Positions 41,401-51,617 of a DNA stretch of 64,000 bases are shown in pieces. The stretch lies in contig OY755039.1 in the NCBI GenBank assembly GCA_963576565.1, positions 83,168,955 to 83,232,954 on the forward strand. Direction: 5' to 3'. This stretch comes from Aspidapion aeneum. Its lineage: Eukaryota; Arthropoda; Insecta; Coleoptera; Brentidae. The translations under genes were made by a program, and so were the position numbers. The first letter of the stretch is position 1; the number at the start of each line of letters is the position of its first letter. Below the pieces are notes generated by a model, which saw nothing but the letters and a program-made list of their open reading frames with translations, searched no databases and was not told where the DNA came from.

Positions 41401-44345
41401 TTTTGATCCCTTAGGTTTCTGTTCTCCCGTTTCTTTACTTGCTAAGCATCTCATGCAAGATCTGTGGAAGGAGAAGCTGGACTGGGATTCTCAGCCTCCT
41501 CCGCATATCGTAAATGTTTGGAATCAATTTCGAACCGAACTTCCAAATCTTTCAAATATTCATTTACCTAGACGCCTTTCCATTGATCAACCACGTAGCA
41601 TTGAACTTCACGGCTTTTCAGACGCCTCTATGATAGGTTACACGGCTACGGTCTATTTCAGAATGGAGTCAGTTTCCGGAGAAATCCATACCTTTCTTGT
41701 AATGGCCAAATCTAGGGTCGCACCAGTGAAAACAGTCAGTCTTCCGCGACTGGAGCTTCTTGGTGCCACTTTACTTTGCGACCTAATTTCTTTTATTCAA
41801 AACACTTATTCAGATATTATCTTAACTTCAACCAAATCTGTGCTTGGTGTGATTCCCAAGTGGTTCTATGCTGGTTGGCGGCTTCACCTCACAGGTTTAA
41901 AACGTTTGTGACAAACCGTATCTGTCACATTCAAGAAACCATTTCTCCTACGGCTTGGAAATATATTCCATCAGCGCTAAATCCAGTCGACTGTGCTTCG
42001 CGCGGTCTTATGCCTAATCAACTTGTCAAACATGACTTGTATTGGGAAGGTCCTTGTTTTCTTAGGCTACCAAAAGAGAGCTGGCCTGATGATTTTCGCT
42101 GTCCAGACCCTCCGGAAAACGAGGTTATTCTGGAAGAACGAAAATCAGTATTTCAAACATGCACAGTTGAACCACACATGCTTGATACTTTTCTTTCTCA
42201 TTACTCTTCCCTAGAGAAAATTCAACGCATAATTTCCTATATTTTTCGCCTTACCGAAAAGAAATCTAAATATCCTAACGAAAATATTACCGAAGTAGAA
42301 CTTCAACATTCTCTTATTGTTCTCGTTCGGCATGTTCAACGTTCCATCTTTGCTGATCTCATTTCACGTTTGAATGACGCAAAGCTACTACCTAAACAAT
42401 TTCGTAAACTTTCACTTTTTCTAGATACACAAGGCTGCTTAAGAGTGGGGGGTCGATTACCACATTCTTCCGAACTCTCTTATTCAGCAAAACACCCTTT
42501 ACTTTTACCACGTTCTCACCGTCTTACTCAACTTGTCATTGAGTACACTCACAAAAGGTACTGTCATCCCGGTCAAAAAACGTTGCATTACCTCTTAAGA
42601 CAACAATTTTGGATCCTTTCCCCTCGCTATGCAATCGAGAGTATAACTTCTCATTGCATTTTATGCTATAGATTAAATCGTAAACCTTCCATACAAATCA
42701 TGGGCAACTTGCCTGCTCAACGCATCTCTCAAGTAAAAGCATTTTCACATGTTGCCATAGATTATTGTGGTCCCTTTCCAATTACAATGGGAAAGTACCG
42801 AGGTGCAAAGGCATCCAAAGGTTATATTCTTGTCTTAGTCTGCTCCGCAACAAAGGCAGTTCACCTAGAACTTACCTCCGATATTTCCACCCCTACCTTT
42901 CTTGCGGCTTTTAAGAGATTTGTGGCAAGAAGAGGAAGAATCTGACATTTACTCAGATTGTGGTAGCGCGTTCTTGGGAGCTGATCGTTTACTCAAACAG
43001 TACTCCCAGGAAGCATGTCACAGTCTAAAAATTACCTGGCATTTTTCAAGTCCTGGTAGTCCGCACCTAAACGGACTAGCCGAGGCAGGAGTTAAATCTC
43101 CCCAACCTCGACAAACACACCCCTTATCCCACCCCACACCCCCTAACACACACACATACACCCAACTCCAATCCTCCGATATCCTAAACACACATTAACT
43201 CTGTCCTCCACCCCACAGAATCTCACCCCCCTTCCCACACACACACCATCCAGCCCTAGCGTCCCCCGTGACGTCATACTTTAGAGAACCACATTAAGAA
43301 ATCTTATGAGATTAGAATCTGTTCACTCTGATTTGTTTTCGTTGTCAAAATATATAACCTAAAAATTTACATTATTTAGTACCAAACGTAAAACAAGTTC
43401 ATGTCTTATATATATAAAATTTTTAAAGTGTTTGTTAATGTTCCAGTGATAGTGTAAATTGTCTAGACGTAATATTTTAACCTGTATCGTCTCAATGTTG
43501 GTTTTGTTCATGGAAGGAAAAGTTTTCAACCACTGACAAGTGAGTAAAAGCGTCTTGATTCTAATATATCTTTCCTAATAATTTTTAAAACAAAAGAACG
43601 GGGGCTGTTTACAAATTGCCTTCGCTGGCTACTCCAAATAAAATCTTGATCGCTGTTATTTACTTTCAGAGTGGTGCTGAAGATGGCTTGGTACAAGCCG
43701 AAAACGTTCCACTGCTGGTAGAAAATTAATAATAAAAAATTTACACGGAATACGCCTTTCTCTACTTAACTTTATTTAAAACGTGTACACAGCGACAAAA
43801 AATCAACAGGAGTTAAATCCACCAAGGCAAATTTAAAACGTGTAATAGGTGAGCAACGGTTAACCTATGAAGAGTTTTTTACTTTTTTGTGTCAGGTCGA
43901 ATCCATACTAAACAGCCGGCCTCTGTATGCCCAAAGTATGGATCCGAATGACTTTCTTCCACTGACCCCTGGTCATTTTCTTACCCTGGAACCGTTGAAT
44001 TCCGTACCAGAACCCGATTTTTCTGATTCCAAGTTGAACACCCTGTCCCGCTGGCAGCTGGTGCAAAGGCTCCAGTCCGATTTTTGGAAACGCTGGAACT
44101 TGGAGTACCTAAACACCTTGCAACAGCGTTCTAAATGGACAGAGGCTTCTAACAATATTAAACTAAATACTTTAGTCGTGGTAAAAAATGAACAAAAACC
44201 GCCATTGCAATGGGCTGTTGGGCGAATTGTCGACGTACACCCTGGCTCAGACGGTCATATTCGTGTTGTGACCGTTAAAACAGCTACAGGAACATATCGT
44301 CGACCAGTAGTGAAACTATGTCCTTTGCCTATGCCCGACGCATAA
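38432..44345 (+). pseudogene. BEL1 gag-pol polyprotein, multiply broken
   Basis: The ATG at 38432 begins Gag (MFTQKQKK). Zinc-knuckle residues (CYLCSSNHALSKC) follow, then an in-frame TAA at 39683-39685 inside the knuckle region. The protease has DSASEANF (~39990) in place of the usual D(T/S)GS. A frame change lies near 40430. In the reverse transcriptase the frame changes near 40890 with loss of a short internal segment; YVDD is at ~41150. RNase H (GFSDAS) follows, with another frame change near 41840. Integrase has DYCGP, SDCGS and LAEAGVKS, a frame change near 42940, and is then split by the insert at 43099-43806. The C-terminus resumes at 43820 and ends at 44345. It is not functional as it stands. 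Confidence 0.9.
43099..43806. mobile_element. 708-bp insert with 13-bp target duplication in BEL1 integrase
   Basis: CAGGAGTTAAATC stands at 43086-43098 and again at 43807-43819, and integrase coding resumes exactly after the second copy. The insert starts with a C/A-rich tract (CCCCACACCCCCTAACACACAC) and turns AT-rich. It has no terminal inverted repeats and no clear poly(A). A 13-bp duplication without TIRs fits target-primed (LINE-driven) insertion, for example a SINE-like or processed RNA. No tRNA-like promoter was seen. Confidence 0.7.
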
Positions 44346-44541
44346 GGCAAAATTTCCCTTTTCTTTCTTAATTTTTTCTAAGTATTTTTTTCTTTTCTTT
44401 TAATTTTAATTTACATGCATAATTTAATGCATATTTGGGTTAATGTTAAATTGTATCGCTAATCGGCGAATATTATTTAATTTTTTTTTCCTTTCCTTTT
44501 CTTAACTAAGTAAAAACACACGTATTTTGGCGGCCGGAAAA

Positions 44542-44952
44542 TGTTGGTGCAAGCAATGAATTTCCTATTTTCATTTTCTTTTCCTTTTTTGCGCGTTTAA
44601 AATAATTTAAATTTTCGCGCTCTTACATATGCATATGGGTTTTCACGGCACCGCACACGTGGGAGGAGAAGCAGCGCCGCCATGAGTGCGCAAACAACCA
44701 CCGTCACAACCAGACACTAGAAAAATCACGTTCCCGAAAAAGTGAATTTTGAGGTGAAAACCTGGACGTTTAAACGTTGACTGGAGCCGCAAGAGAGTCC
44801 GAGGTAGGTGCCTTTTCATATAAAATTCCATATGTATCGTAACTTTCCATTTACTATCGTCAATACCGACAATTATTTTTAAATGTGCTTGTAAAGCCAA
44901 ACCGGCGACCTATCGAAGGAAATTCCATTATTTTTCAGCCCTTGCACGCACA
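44542..44952 (+). repeat. BEL1 3' LTR
   Basis: 411-bp partner of 29817-30227, preceded by a BEL-type polypurine tract and followed by the second CCCAG. Confidence 0.93.
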
Positions 44953-44957
44953 CCCAG

Positions 44958-46279
44958 GGTATGATCTTATTAACGGGGTAGTCATAAAACAACTCCTCAG
45001 AAAAGCTATCGTAAAACTATGCAACCTAATTAATGCGTCCTTTAGGCTTAGGTATGTACCTCAACTGTGGAAAGTTGCAGAAGTTATCATGATCCCAAAA
45101 CCGGGAAAACCACTTCATGACGTGTCATCTTACAGGCCAATATCTTTGCTGCCAATTATATCCAAGCTCTATGAGAAATTATTGCTTAAAAGAATAAAAC
45201 CCATCATAGAAAGACAAGAAATTATTCCATCTCATCAATTTGGTTTTCGAGACAAGCATTCCACGATAGATCAAGTACATATAATTACTAATATAATAGA
45301 AAAAGCACTAGAAGATGGAAAAGTTTGTTCTGCAGTTTTTCTAGATGTAGCACAAGCATTTGACAAAGTGTGGCATGAACGCCTTACTTTTAAACTAAAA
45401 CAGTTTGTGCCAAAACAATATTCGGATATTTTGGAATCATACATATCTGATAGATATTTTAGAGTAAAACAGGAAGACTCATACTCAAATTTAAGAGAAA
45501 TTCAAGCAGGCGTGCCCCAGGGTAGCGTACTAGGCCCTTATCTATACTTATTATTCACTTGCGATATCCCAAAGCCAGAAAATTGTCACTTAGCAACATT
45601 TGCAGATGATACTGGTTTGTTGACGGTAGAAAAATCTATTGAAAAATGCATAGAAAAACTTTAGGATGCAGTCACCGAAGTTCACAGTTGGGCCACAAAG
45701 TGGCGAATAAAATTAAATGAAACCAAATCAATTCATGTTGATTTTACAAACAAAAATATAAATCACATACAAATAACAATTAACAACATTCCCGTACCAT
45801 ATTCAAATCGGACAAAATATCTCGGTATAACACTTGATACCAAATTGCGCTGGAAAGCACATGTTAAGAAAAAAAAAGAAGAACTAGAGATAAGGTATAG
45901 AAAAATGAAGTGGCTAATTGGAAGGAAGTCCAATTTAACAATTCATAATATGCTACTGCTTTATAGACAAATACTGATACCAGTATGGACATATGGTATT
46001 CAACTATGGAGTTGTGCTAAAGAGAGTAACATTCTAGTTTTACAGAGATTTCAAAATAAAGTATTAAGAAACATTGTGAATGCACCTTGGTACGTTCGAA
46101 ATAGTGATCTTCATCGAGATCTAAAAATCGAAACTGTAGCAGAGACTATAAAGAAGTACGCAAAAAGCCATGAAGATAGACTTCATCGGCATGTGAATGT
46201 GGAAGCAATTCAGCTTCTAGACAATACTATGCTAGTTCGAAGACTAAAAAGAGTGAAGCCGTTTGAGCTAGTAAACTAA
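44958..46279 (+). pseudogene. Jockey-like LINE reverse transcriptase, 3' piece
   Basis: This continues the ORF2 broken at 29816. It has the reverse-transcriptase fingers (IPKPGKPLHDVSSYRPISLL), motif A with FLDVAQAFDKVWH, the GVPQGSVLGP motif and the catalytic FADD (~45600). An in-frame TAG at 45662-45664 stands where a Gln codon would fit by one change. The frame then resumes to a complete C-terminus (YGIQLWSCAKESN, VLRNIVNAPWYVRN), ending at 46279. An AATAAA at 46448-46453 and an A-rich tail near 46475-46492 mark the 3' end. The lineage is Jockey-type by these motifs. Confidence 0.88.
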
Positions 46280-46492
46280 GTGAATTATATAAAACAAAAT
46301 AATGCTACAAACACAACACAATTGTGAGTTACAGACTAAACAAAGCGGGGAGAACTGTTGAGTGAACCCTAAGTTTAAATCTGACTTTCCTAGTAAATTA
46401 AGTTTAAACAAAATTGCTAATTAGTCTTACTGACTAGATTGTAATACAATAAACACAGTGTGTTTGACAAATCAAAAAAAATAAAAAAAAAT
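46280..46492 (+). other. Jockey-like LINE 3' UTR and A-rich tail
   Basis: Noncoding tail of the LINE, with AATAAA at 46448-46453 and an A-rich end. The downstream target duplication is not evident because the LINE is 5'-truncated. Confidence 0.6.
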
Positions 46493-46679
46493 TTTATTTA
46501 TTATTATTATTTTCATATATTTATTTTACATCTATATAATTATGTAGATACGATATTTAAATTATTATAATTACATGTATTGTAAATACGATATATTAAA
46601 CAGTGTAATAAAACAGACAATTGGTAATTAATATAACAGATTCAAACTGATTGTTGTTTCTTACTGTTGTGTCCAAGTC

Positions 46680-46880
46680 TATTTTCGGCCTAGAATACCT
46701 GCTAGCAGAGCGTGACACTGCGTTCTGGTAATATTCTTTAACTTTATAGTAGCAAGTGCACCGTCTGGTTCCTATTTAGTTCTTACCTAAACCTACAGCA
46801 GATGCTTCGTCTGGTGTTAGGTCTTTTACTCAAAACTCGTAGCAAGTGCCTAGCCTGGTTGCGAGTTTTGATTTCCGACT
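46680..46880 (+). repeat. degenerate ~60-bp tandem repeat
   Basis: The phrase TAGCAAGTGC...GTCTGGTT...TTTT recurs two to four times with drift (near 46748, 46800 and 46848). No coding or RNA feature is seen. Confidence 0.45.
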
Positions 46881-46904
46881 TACAGTACTTTGAAAACCGC
46901 CAAA

Positions 46905-48640
46905 AACCCCCCCAGACCCCCCAAAATCTGAAAATTTGAGGTTTTTTCAAATTTCCCTTAAAACTAAGCTTCTAAGAGAAAAATTTATAATATACTTTAT
47001 TGTAGACAATAAAATTCCCTTTTTAACATGGTATAACTTAACAAAGTTAGACTAAAAACAAGCTCTCCAGCGGCGTCCGTTAATTGAAGTAATTAAAAAA
47101 AGTTGAAAAAATACCTATGTTTTTTCCAAGATTTATTTAATTTTTTTAAAAACTAATATCTACAGAAAACCATATATTACATTTTGGTATAGTCAATCAA
47201 ATTTCCTTCAAAATGACGTATAACATGATGAAATCGGTTTTATAAATAAAACTTCAGGGGCATCCGTAAATTAAATTAATTTTGAAAAAACAGAAAATAA
47301 ACCATTTTTGTTACACGTTTTATCTAATTTTCTCAAAAACTAAGCTTAACATGAAAAAACTTGTTTTATACTTTTTTGTAGACAGGAAAATTCCCTTTTT
47401 AAAAATGTGAAACTCGGTGGGGTTTGACTTATAGCAAACTCTCCAGCGACGTCCGTCAATGGGGGTGATTTCAACAAATCATTTAAAAAAACATGTTTTT
47501 CATACGTTTTATTCAATTTTCTTAAAAACCAAGCTCTTTATCAAAAAATGTGTTTTATACTTCGTCATAGCCAATAAAATTTCCTTTCAAACGATGTATA
47601 ACAAAGTGGAGGTTATTTTATATTTACCGCTCCAGTGGTGTTCTTAATTTAAAGAAATTATTTAAGATCAAACCAAACTAATCAATTTTGTGTCTTATTA
47701 GCTTTTCGGTGGATAATAAAGAACGGCGGATAAAAGGTCGAAAGTAAAAAAGGTCGAAAGTACAAAAGGTCGAAAGTACAAAAGATCGAAAGTACAAAAG
47801 ATCGAAAGTACGGCCGCGGGTCCACATGGACTGGACAGGTCAATTCGACTTGATACGGTAAATTTGTATTTTTAATATTTTGTTTTGTCGATTTTTTTTT
47901 GGACCTTTTGTAGTTTCGACCTTTTATGGCTTCGGCGGCGGGCCCGATAATAAAATGTCCTTTTAAACAGTGTGTCAGTTGCTTTAAAGAACTTATTTAG
48001 ATAAATCAAAATATCTAATCTAATCAAAAAACAGTTTATTTTAATTTGGAAACATTTTATTTTAGTAGGTATAAATTACGAAACTTTTTGAAGTATTTAT
48101 CATAACATTAACCTCACTTTCTAATATATCATTTAAAAAGAAATTGTCTTATCCTCAATAAAGAATAAAGGCACATTTTTTTCTGAAAATCTTAGTTAGA
48201 AAAGATATTTAAATATAAATAAGAGAAACTGATTATTTCAGTTATTTTTGAAAATAAGTTTATATTAGTACGCCCCTGAAGCCTTAAATATGGCAACTAC
48301 CCGACATTTTAATAAAGCTTTTAAAAGAAAATGTTGTTCTACAATAAAGTATATAACATATTTGTACATAGTGTAGTTTTTGAGAAAATTTTGAAAAACC
48401 TATAATAAACATGTTTTTTCTAAATAATCCCAATTTACGTACGCCACTGAAGAGCTACTTGCTTTTCCTAATCTTATTGTGTAATACATCGTTGGAAAGG
48501 GAATTTTATTCTCCACAAAAAACTGTTCTTTGCAATTTTTGATAAAAAGGTTAGTTTTCGAGAAAATTGCATAAAACTGATAAAAAACAGGTTTTTGGAG
48601 GTTTGGGGGGGATTTTCTCCGTCCCTGTCGATTTTTCGAG
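46905..48640. repeat. degenerate ~190-bp satellite in inverted arrangement
   Basis: Units marked by CTCCAGCGGCGTCCGT recur near 47063, 47252, 47440 and 47631 (about 190-bp steps), with TTTTCTCAAAAACTAAGCT and AATAAAATTCCCTTT parts. From about 48100 to 48640 the same unit appears reversed (TACGCCACTGAAGAGCT, GAAAGGGAATTTTATT). Both outer edges have a C- or G-run (ACCCCCCCAGACCCCCC near 46906; GGTTTGGGGGGG near 48600). The whole is therefore a large, worn inverted repeat. A single related unit lies at 51350-51500. Confidence 0.65.
47721..47945. mobile_element. foldback element FB-c, 225 bp, perfect 9-bp TSD
   Basis: GATAATAAA flanks both sides (47712-47720 and 47946-47954). The arms are minisatellite units like AAAAGGTCGAAAGTAC (47732-47803), inverted at about 47890-47930. 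The tips are GGCGG/GGCGGCGGGCCC-rich. It has the same build as FB-a and FB-b but is much shorter. It sits near the centre of the inverted satellite. Confidence 0.75.
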
Positions 48641-48719
48641 TTGGCAACAGAGATATTCGGATTCAGCGTGGTCAAATTAGGGGGAAATGGTCTGTTAAGA
48701 TAAGTAATAAGATTTGCTT

Positions 48720-49005
48720 CTAGATCGAAAACGGAAAGCCTTTTAAAATAATATGCTCTTCTAATATTTCAAGGGCCGTTACATAAGTCCCGTCTGGTAA
48801 TAAGGCCCCTTTCTCTCGTCTACTCTAACAATCAAGAGAATTAAGTAAATTAGCCTCAGAGCGACAAAGCCTAAAGCTACACAACCAGTCTATAAAATTT
48901 AAATATCGTATTTATCCGAACATATTAAAATATAGCTTATATTATAAAGATTTGGCAGAAATTGAAAACTTAAAATCGTCGTGTGATAAAATTATGTATT
49001 AATTT
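48720..49005. other. noncoding, nothing recognised
   Basis: No gene or repeat that I can define. Confidence 0.5.
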
Positions 49006-49007
49006 CT

Positions 49008-49465
49008 TTAATTTCACTTGTTTTTTATAGTTTTAGGTCCTTGCATTACTTGCAATTTGGTATTTGATAATTATATTGGCAATCGCCCATTTGCGATCAG
49101 AAATTTTAACACACGAAAAGGTGATCTCATGCTTTCAGACGTTGATTCTTTACGTCTAATTTGAGTTATCATACCTTTGACAGTGGGAAAGAAGAATTAA
49201 TCAGTTGGATAACTTGGTCGAGTTAATACCCTGAGAGTTTCTCGTTCTTGTATTGAGACACCGCAGCCTGCATAGATGGAAGTTTTCCGAAAATTTATGT
49301 ATTGCTTCGGTAGTTCAATGCTAAGAATGTTTGCCTAGAGAGCAAGAGATCCCGGGTTCGAGTCCCGGCCGAAGCAGAAAACTTTTTTCTTATTTTTCTT
49401 TCTTTAATTTCACTTGTTGTTTATAGTTTTAGGTCCTTGCATTATTTGCAATTTGGTATTTGAAA
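49008..49465 (+). repeat. ~70-bp direct repeats flanking a tRNA-like gene
   Basis: TTTAATTTCACTTGTT...TTAGGTCCTTGCATTA-TTGCAATTTGGTATTTG occurs near 49009-49072 and 49404-49466, about 395 bp apart, with few changes. Between them is unique DNA holding the tRNA-like sequence. It could be a tandem duplication or a small element bounded by direct repeats. Confidence 0.6.
49304..49376 (+). tRNA. tRNA-like gene, Gly-like body with anticodon AGA
   Basis: 73 bases fold into a full cloverleaf. The 7-bp acceptor stem (GCTTCGG/CCGAAGC) and 5-bp T stem (CCGGG/CCCGG) are perfect. The D stem is GTTC/GAAT. The anticodon stem TTTGC/GCAAG encloses loop CTAGAGA, so the anticodon is AGA. The B box GGTTCGAGTCC is perfect and a T6 terminator follows at 49383-49388. 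AGA would read a Ser codon, yet the 5-base variable loop is not the long arm of a tRNA-Ser, and the body resembles tRNA-Gly. The D loop lacks the usual GG pair. It is probably a pseudogene or repeat-borne copy, but a transcribed one is possible. Confidence 0.7.
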
Positions 49466-49559
49466 ATTATGTATAGTGTGCAATGCCTGCCCCCTGAATA
49501 TGATAATTGTCAAAATACTTACAGGTTAAATTACTGCAAAAATTTGGTTTACGCTAAGG

Positions 49560-50078
49560 TGCAGTAGCAAAATAAGCAGACCGTATTAAATACATTAATT
49601 AAATATTGTAATAATCGCAAGATATATCAGAAAATAATCCCCAAAATAATTTAAAATCGGTTTAATCATCGCTAACTTCTCTATAAATTAACATGTAAAC
49701 TATAGTGGACAGCTGACACTGACTTACACCGATTTTATTGGACATCTCGTAGTGACGTTTGGAGGTTTTAATATGACTGATATTTTTAAACCAAAATATT
49801 ATAGTTTTTTATTTATTGTTATTTACATAATTGTTGTAACAACGAAAAAAGATGCCCTATACTGTAAGGTATTTATAAACAATTATAAAAATATTAAAAA
49901 CTATTACATTAATGGAAAAAAAAATAATTAAACCTTTAACCAAAATCTAGACCGAGTTTTAGGTAAGGTCACTATATCACGAAGTTCTTTCTAAAAGGAA
50001 CTTCGTGATATAGTGACCTTAGTTTTAGGGACTTTAGCACTTTAGCATTTTGGACCCTTTAGTACCTAAATACTGGTG
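49560..50078 (-). mobile_element. truncated third member of the CACCAGTATTTA family
   Basis: 49650-49800 is the reverse complement of part of element A (~25030-25185; the phrase GGACAGCTGACACTGA is diagnostic). The right end CCTAAATACTGGTG (50065-50078) matches the family terminus. The opposite terminus is missing. Confidence 0.55.
49965..50020. repeat. perfect 23-bp-arm hairpin
   Basis: Arms 49965-49987 and 49998-50020 are exact inverted copies around a 10-base loop. Each side is bounded by GTTTTAGG-type sequence, as if the hairpin had been inserted and that stretch duplicated. It has no coding role. A tiny foldback insertion or a small-RNA precursor are both possible. Confidence 0.6.
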
Positions 50079-50289
50079 TATGTGTCTTCTAGAGATTTAT
50101 TTTAGTATGTGTTTCCACACAGCGAGGCGCAGCAGTAACGCCTTGGGGATGCGATTTTTAACACGATATGCCCTAAGGGAGGAAGAAATGCAGTGACATT
50201 TAAATCGCATCAAAACCTTCTCAGAAAAATTGGTGGTTTAAAAAAGAATTAAAATGCTTTAGTTTACAATCGTCGGTAATACAACTTAA

Positions 50290-50960
50290 CGATCGATTTA
50301 CCATATACACACTACAGTTTGCTGACGACCAAGTAATTGTAGCTAATGATAAAAAATAATGAAATAATATTGGAAAAATACCATAAGTGGAGGTCAAGTG
50401 GGAGCTAACAGTAAACGTGGACAAGACACATTACTTATGTATTAGAAACGATACAATTGAGTGACTGAATGAAAACTGCACAATGGACCAACAATATCTC
50501 TATACAATGGGTATGTTTACTTGGGGGTCACATTTCATAAGACAGGAACAGACTGTAAAAAACTGGAAAAAATAATGGTAAAAGCAAAAAAGTTATTGGA
50601 TGTCTTAACAGTAATTTATGGTACAGAAAGGTAAAAAAGAATGTAAAATTATATATATATGAAAACATGGTGAAAAGCAGGCTGTTGCATGAAACAGAGA
50701 ATAGTCGCGTTTCAGAAAAATACAAACAAAAATGGGAGGTGTCGAAATGGATGCAATTAAAAGATCAATGAGAATATCTAGAACAGATAGATAAGAAATG
50801 AGATTATAAAAGAAAGAATGGGAATCGAGGGAAGAACGATAAAAGATTATCAAAGCAGGTATTAAAATGGCACTGGAATGGCAACAGTCAACCCAGATCA
50901 ATGAGTCAAAAATACCTGACAGAAGTTGATTGTCAGATTCGAAGGAGGTGGGGAATAGTC
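50290..50960 (+). pseudogene. decayed RTE-like LINE fragment
   Basis: Broken frames carry TLQFADDQVIVA (reverse-transcriptase catalytic box), YLGVTFHKTG, and a downstream LINE region (ENMVKSRLLHETE; the KRSMRISR type). Many stops and frame changes. It appears related to the better-preserved minus-strand copy at 51618-52858. Confidence 0.6.
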
Positions 50961-50994
50961 CTTCGGATAGCATAGAAAAACGTTCTAAACCGAC

Positions 50995-51600
50995 ATAGTA
51001 GTAGTATCGTCGGGTAATAATTTTTGTTAAATTTTTTTTTTAATCTAACTTAACTTATTTTTTCTAAAATCATAATCTGTGTTTAACGTAACCGTGGACA
51101 ATTAATCGCGGAACATATCCTACCCGATGACTGGACCACCAACATTTTGTAAAAAAATGTCTTCACAAAAAAAAATGCTTTTTCAATAAGTAGTTTTAAA
51201 AAAACTAATTAAAAAAAATCAAAAAATGTAAAAAATAATATTTTTGAAAATAGTACTTATTTAAAAAGTAGGTTTTCTAAAAACTAATTTAAAAAGAAAA
51301 CACTAAAAAATGTTGAGACTAAGCTAAGAAAACCCCCTTTAAAGCACAAAAACATGGATTTTTTAGGTTTTATTCAATTTTCTCGAAAACTATGTTTCTT
51401 AGCAAAAACTCCAAGACCACTTTTTCGTGGTAAACAAAATCTCTTTTAACAACGTATTGATTAATAAGATTTAAAAAAGTAAGCAGCTTTTCATTAGCGT
51501 TCGTAAATCTGGAGGCACGGCAGTGCCCCACCAAGTTCGCGTAAACTGCTGTACCAACTTTTCTTGAAACATTTCAGCCCATATTTATATATATTTATCG
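50995..51600. other. noncoding spacer with one satellite unit and a dispersed repeat
   Basis: 51350-51500 matches the ~190-bp satellite unit. 51515-51595 (GGCA-GGCAGTG-CCC-CCAAGTTCG...GAAACATTTCAGCCCATATTT) recurs at 55007-55072. Confidence 0.55.
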
Positions 51601-51617
51601 GTTTCACAACGTTCTAC

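Larger units (their letters stand above)
29817..44952 (+). mobile_element. BEL/Pao LTR retrotransposon BEL1 (contains nested insertions)
   Basis: LTRs of 411 bp at 29817-30227 and 44542-44952 begin TGTTGGTGC and end CACGCACA. CCCAG flanks both sides (29812-29816 and 44953-44957), the 5-bp duplication expected of BEL/Pao. A polypurine-like GGCGGCCGGAAAA precedes the 3' LTR. The element split a Jockey-like LINE and was later split by BEL2 (30790-38244) and by a 708-bp insert (43099-43806). Without BEL2 and its duplication it is about 7.7 kb. Confidence 0.93.

Noticed and set aside
50221..50973. Minus-strand ORFs of 65-122 aa
   Set aside because: They are shadows of the plus-strand LINE relic.
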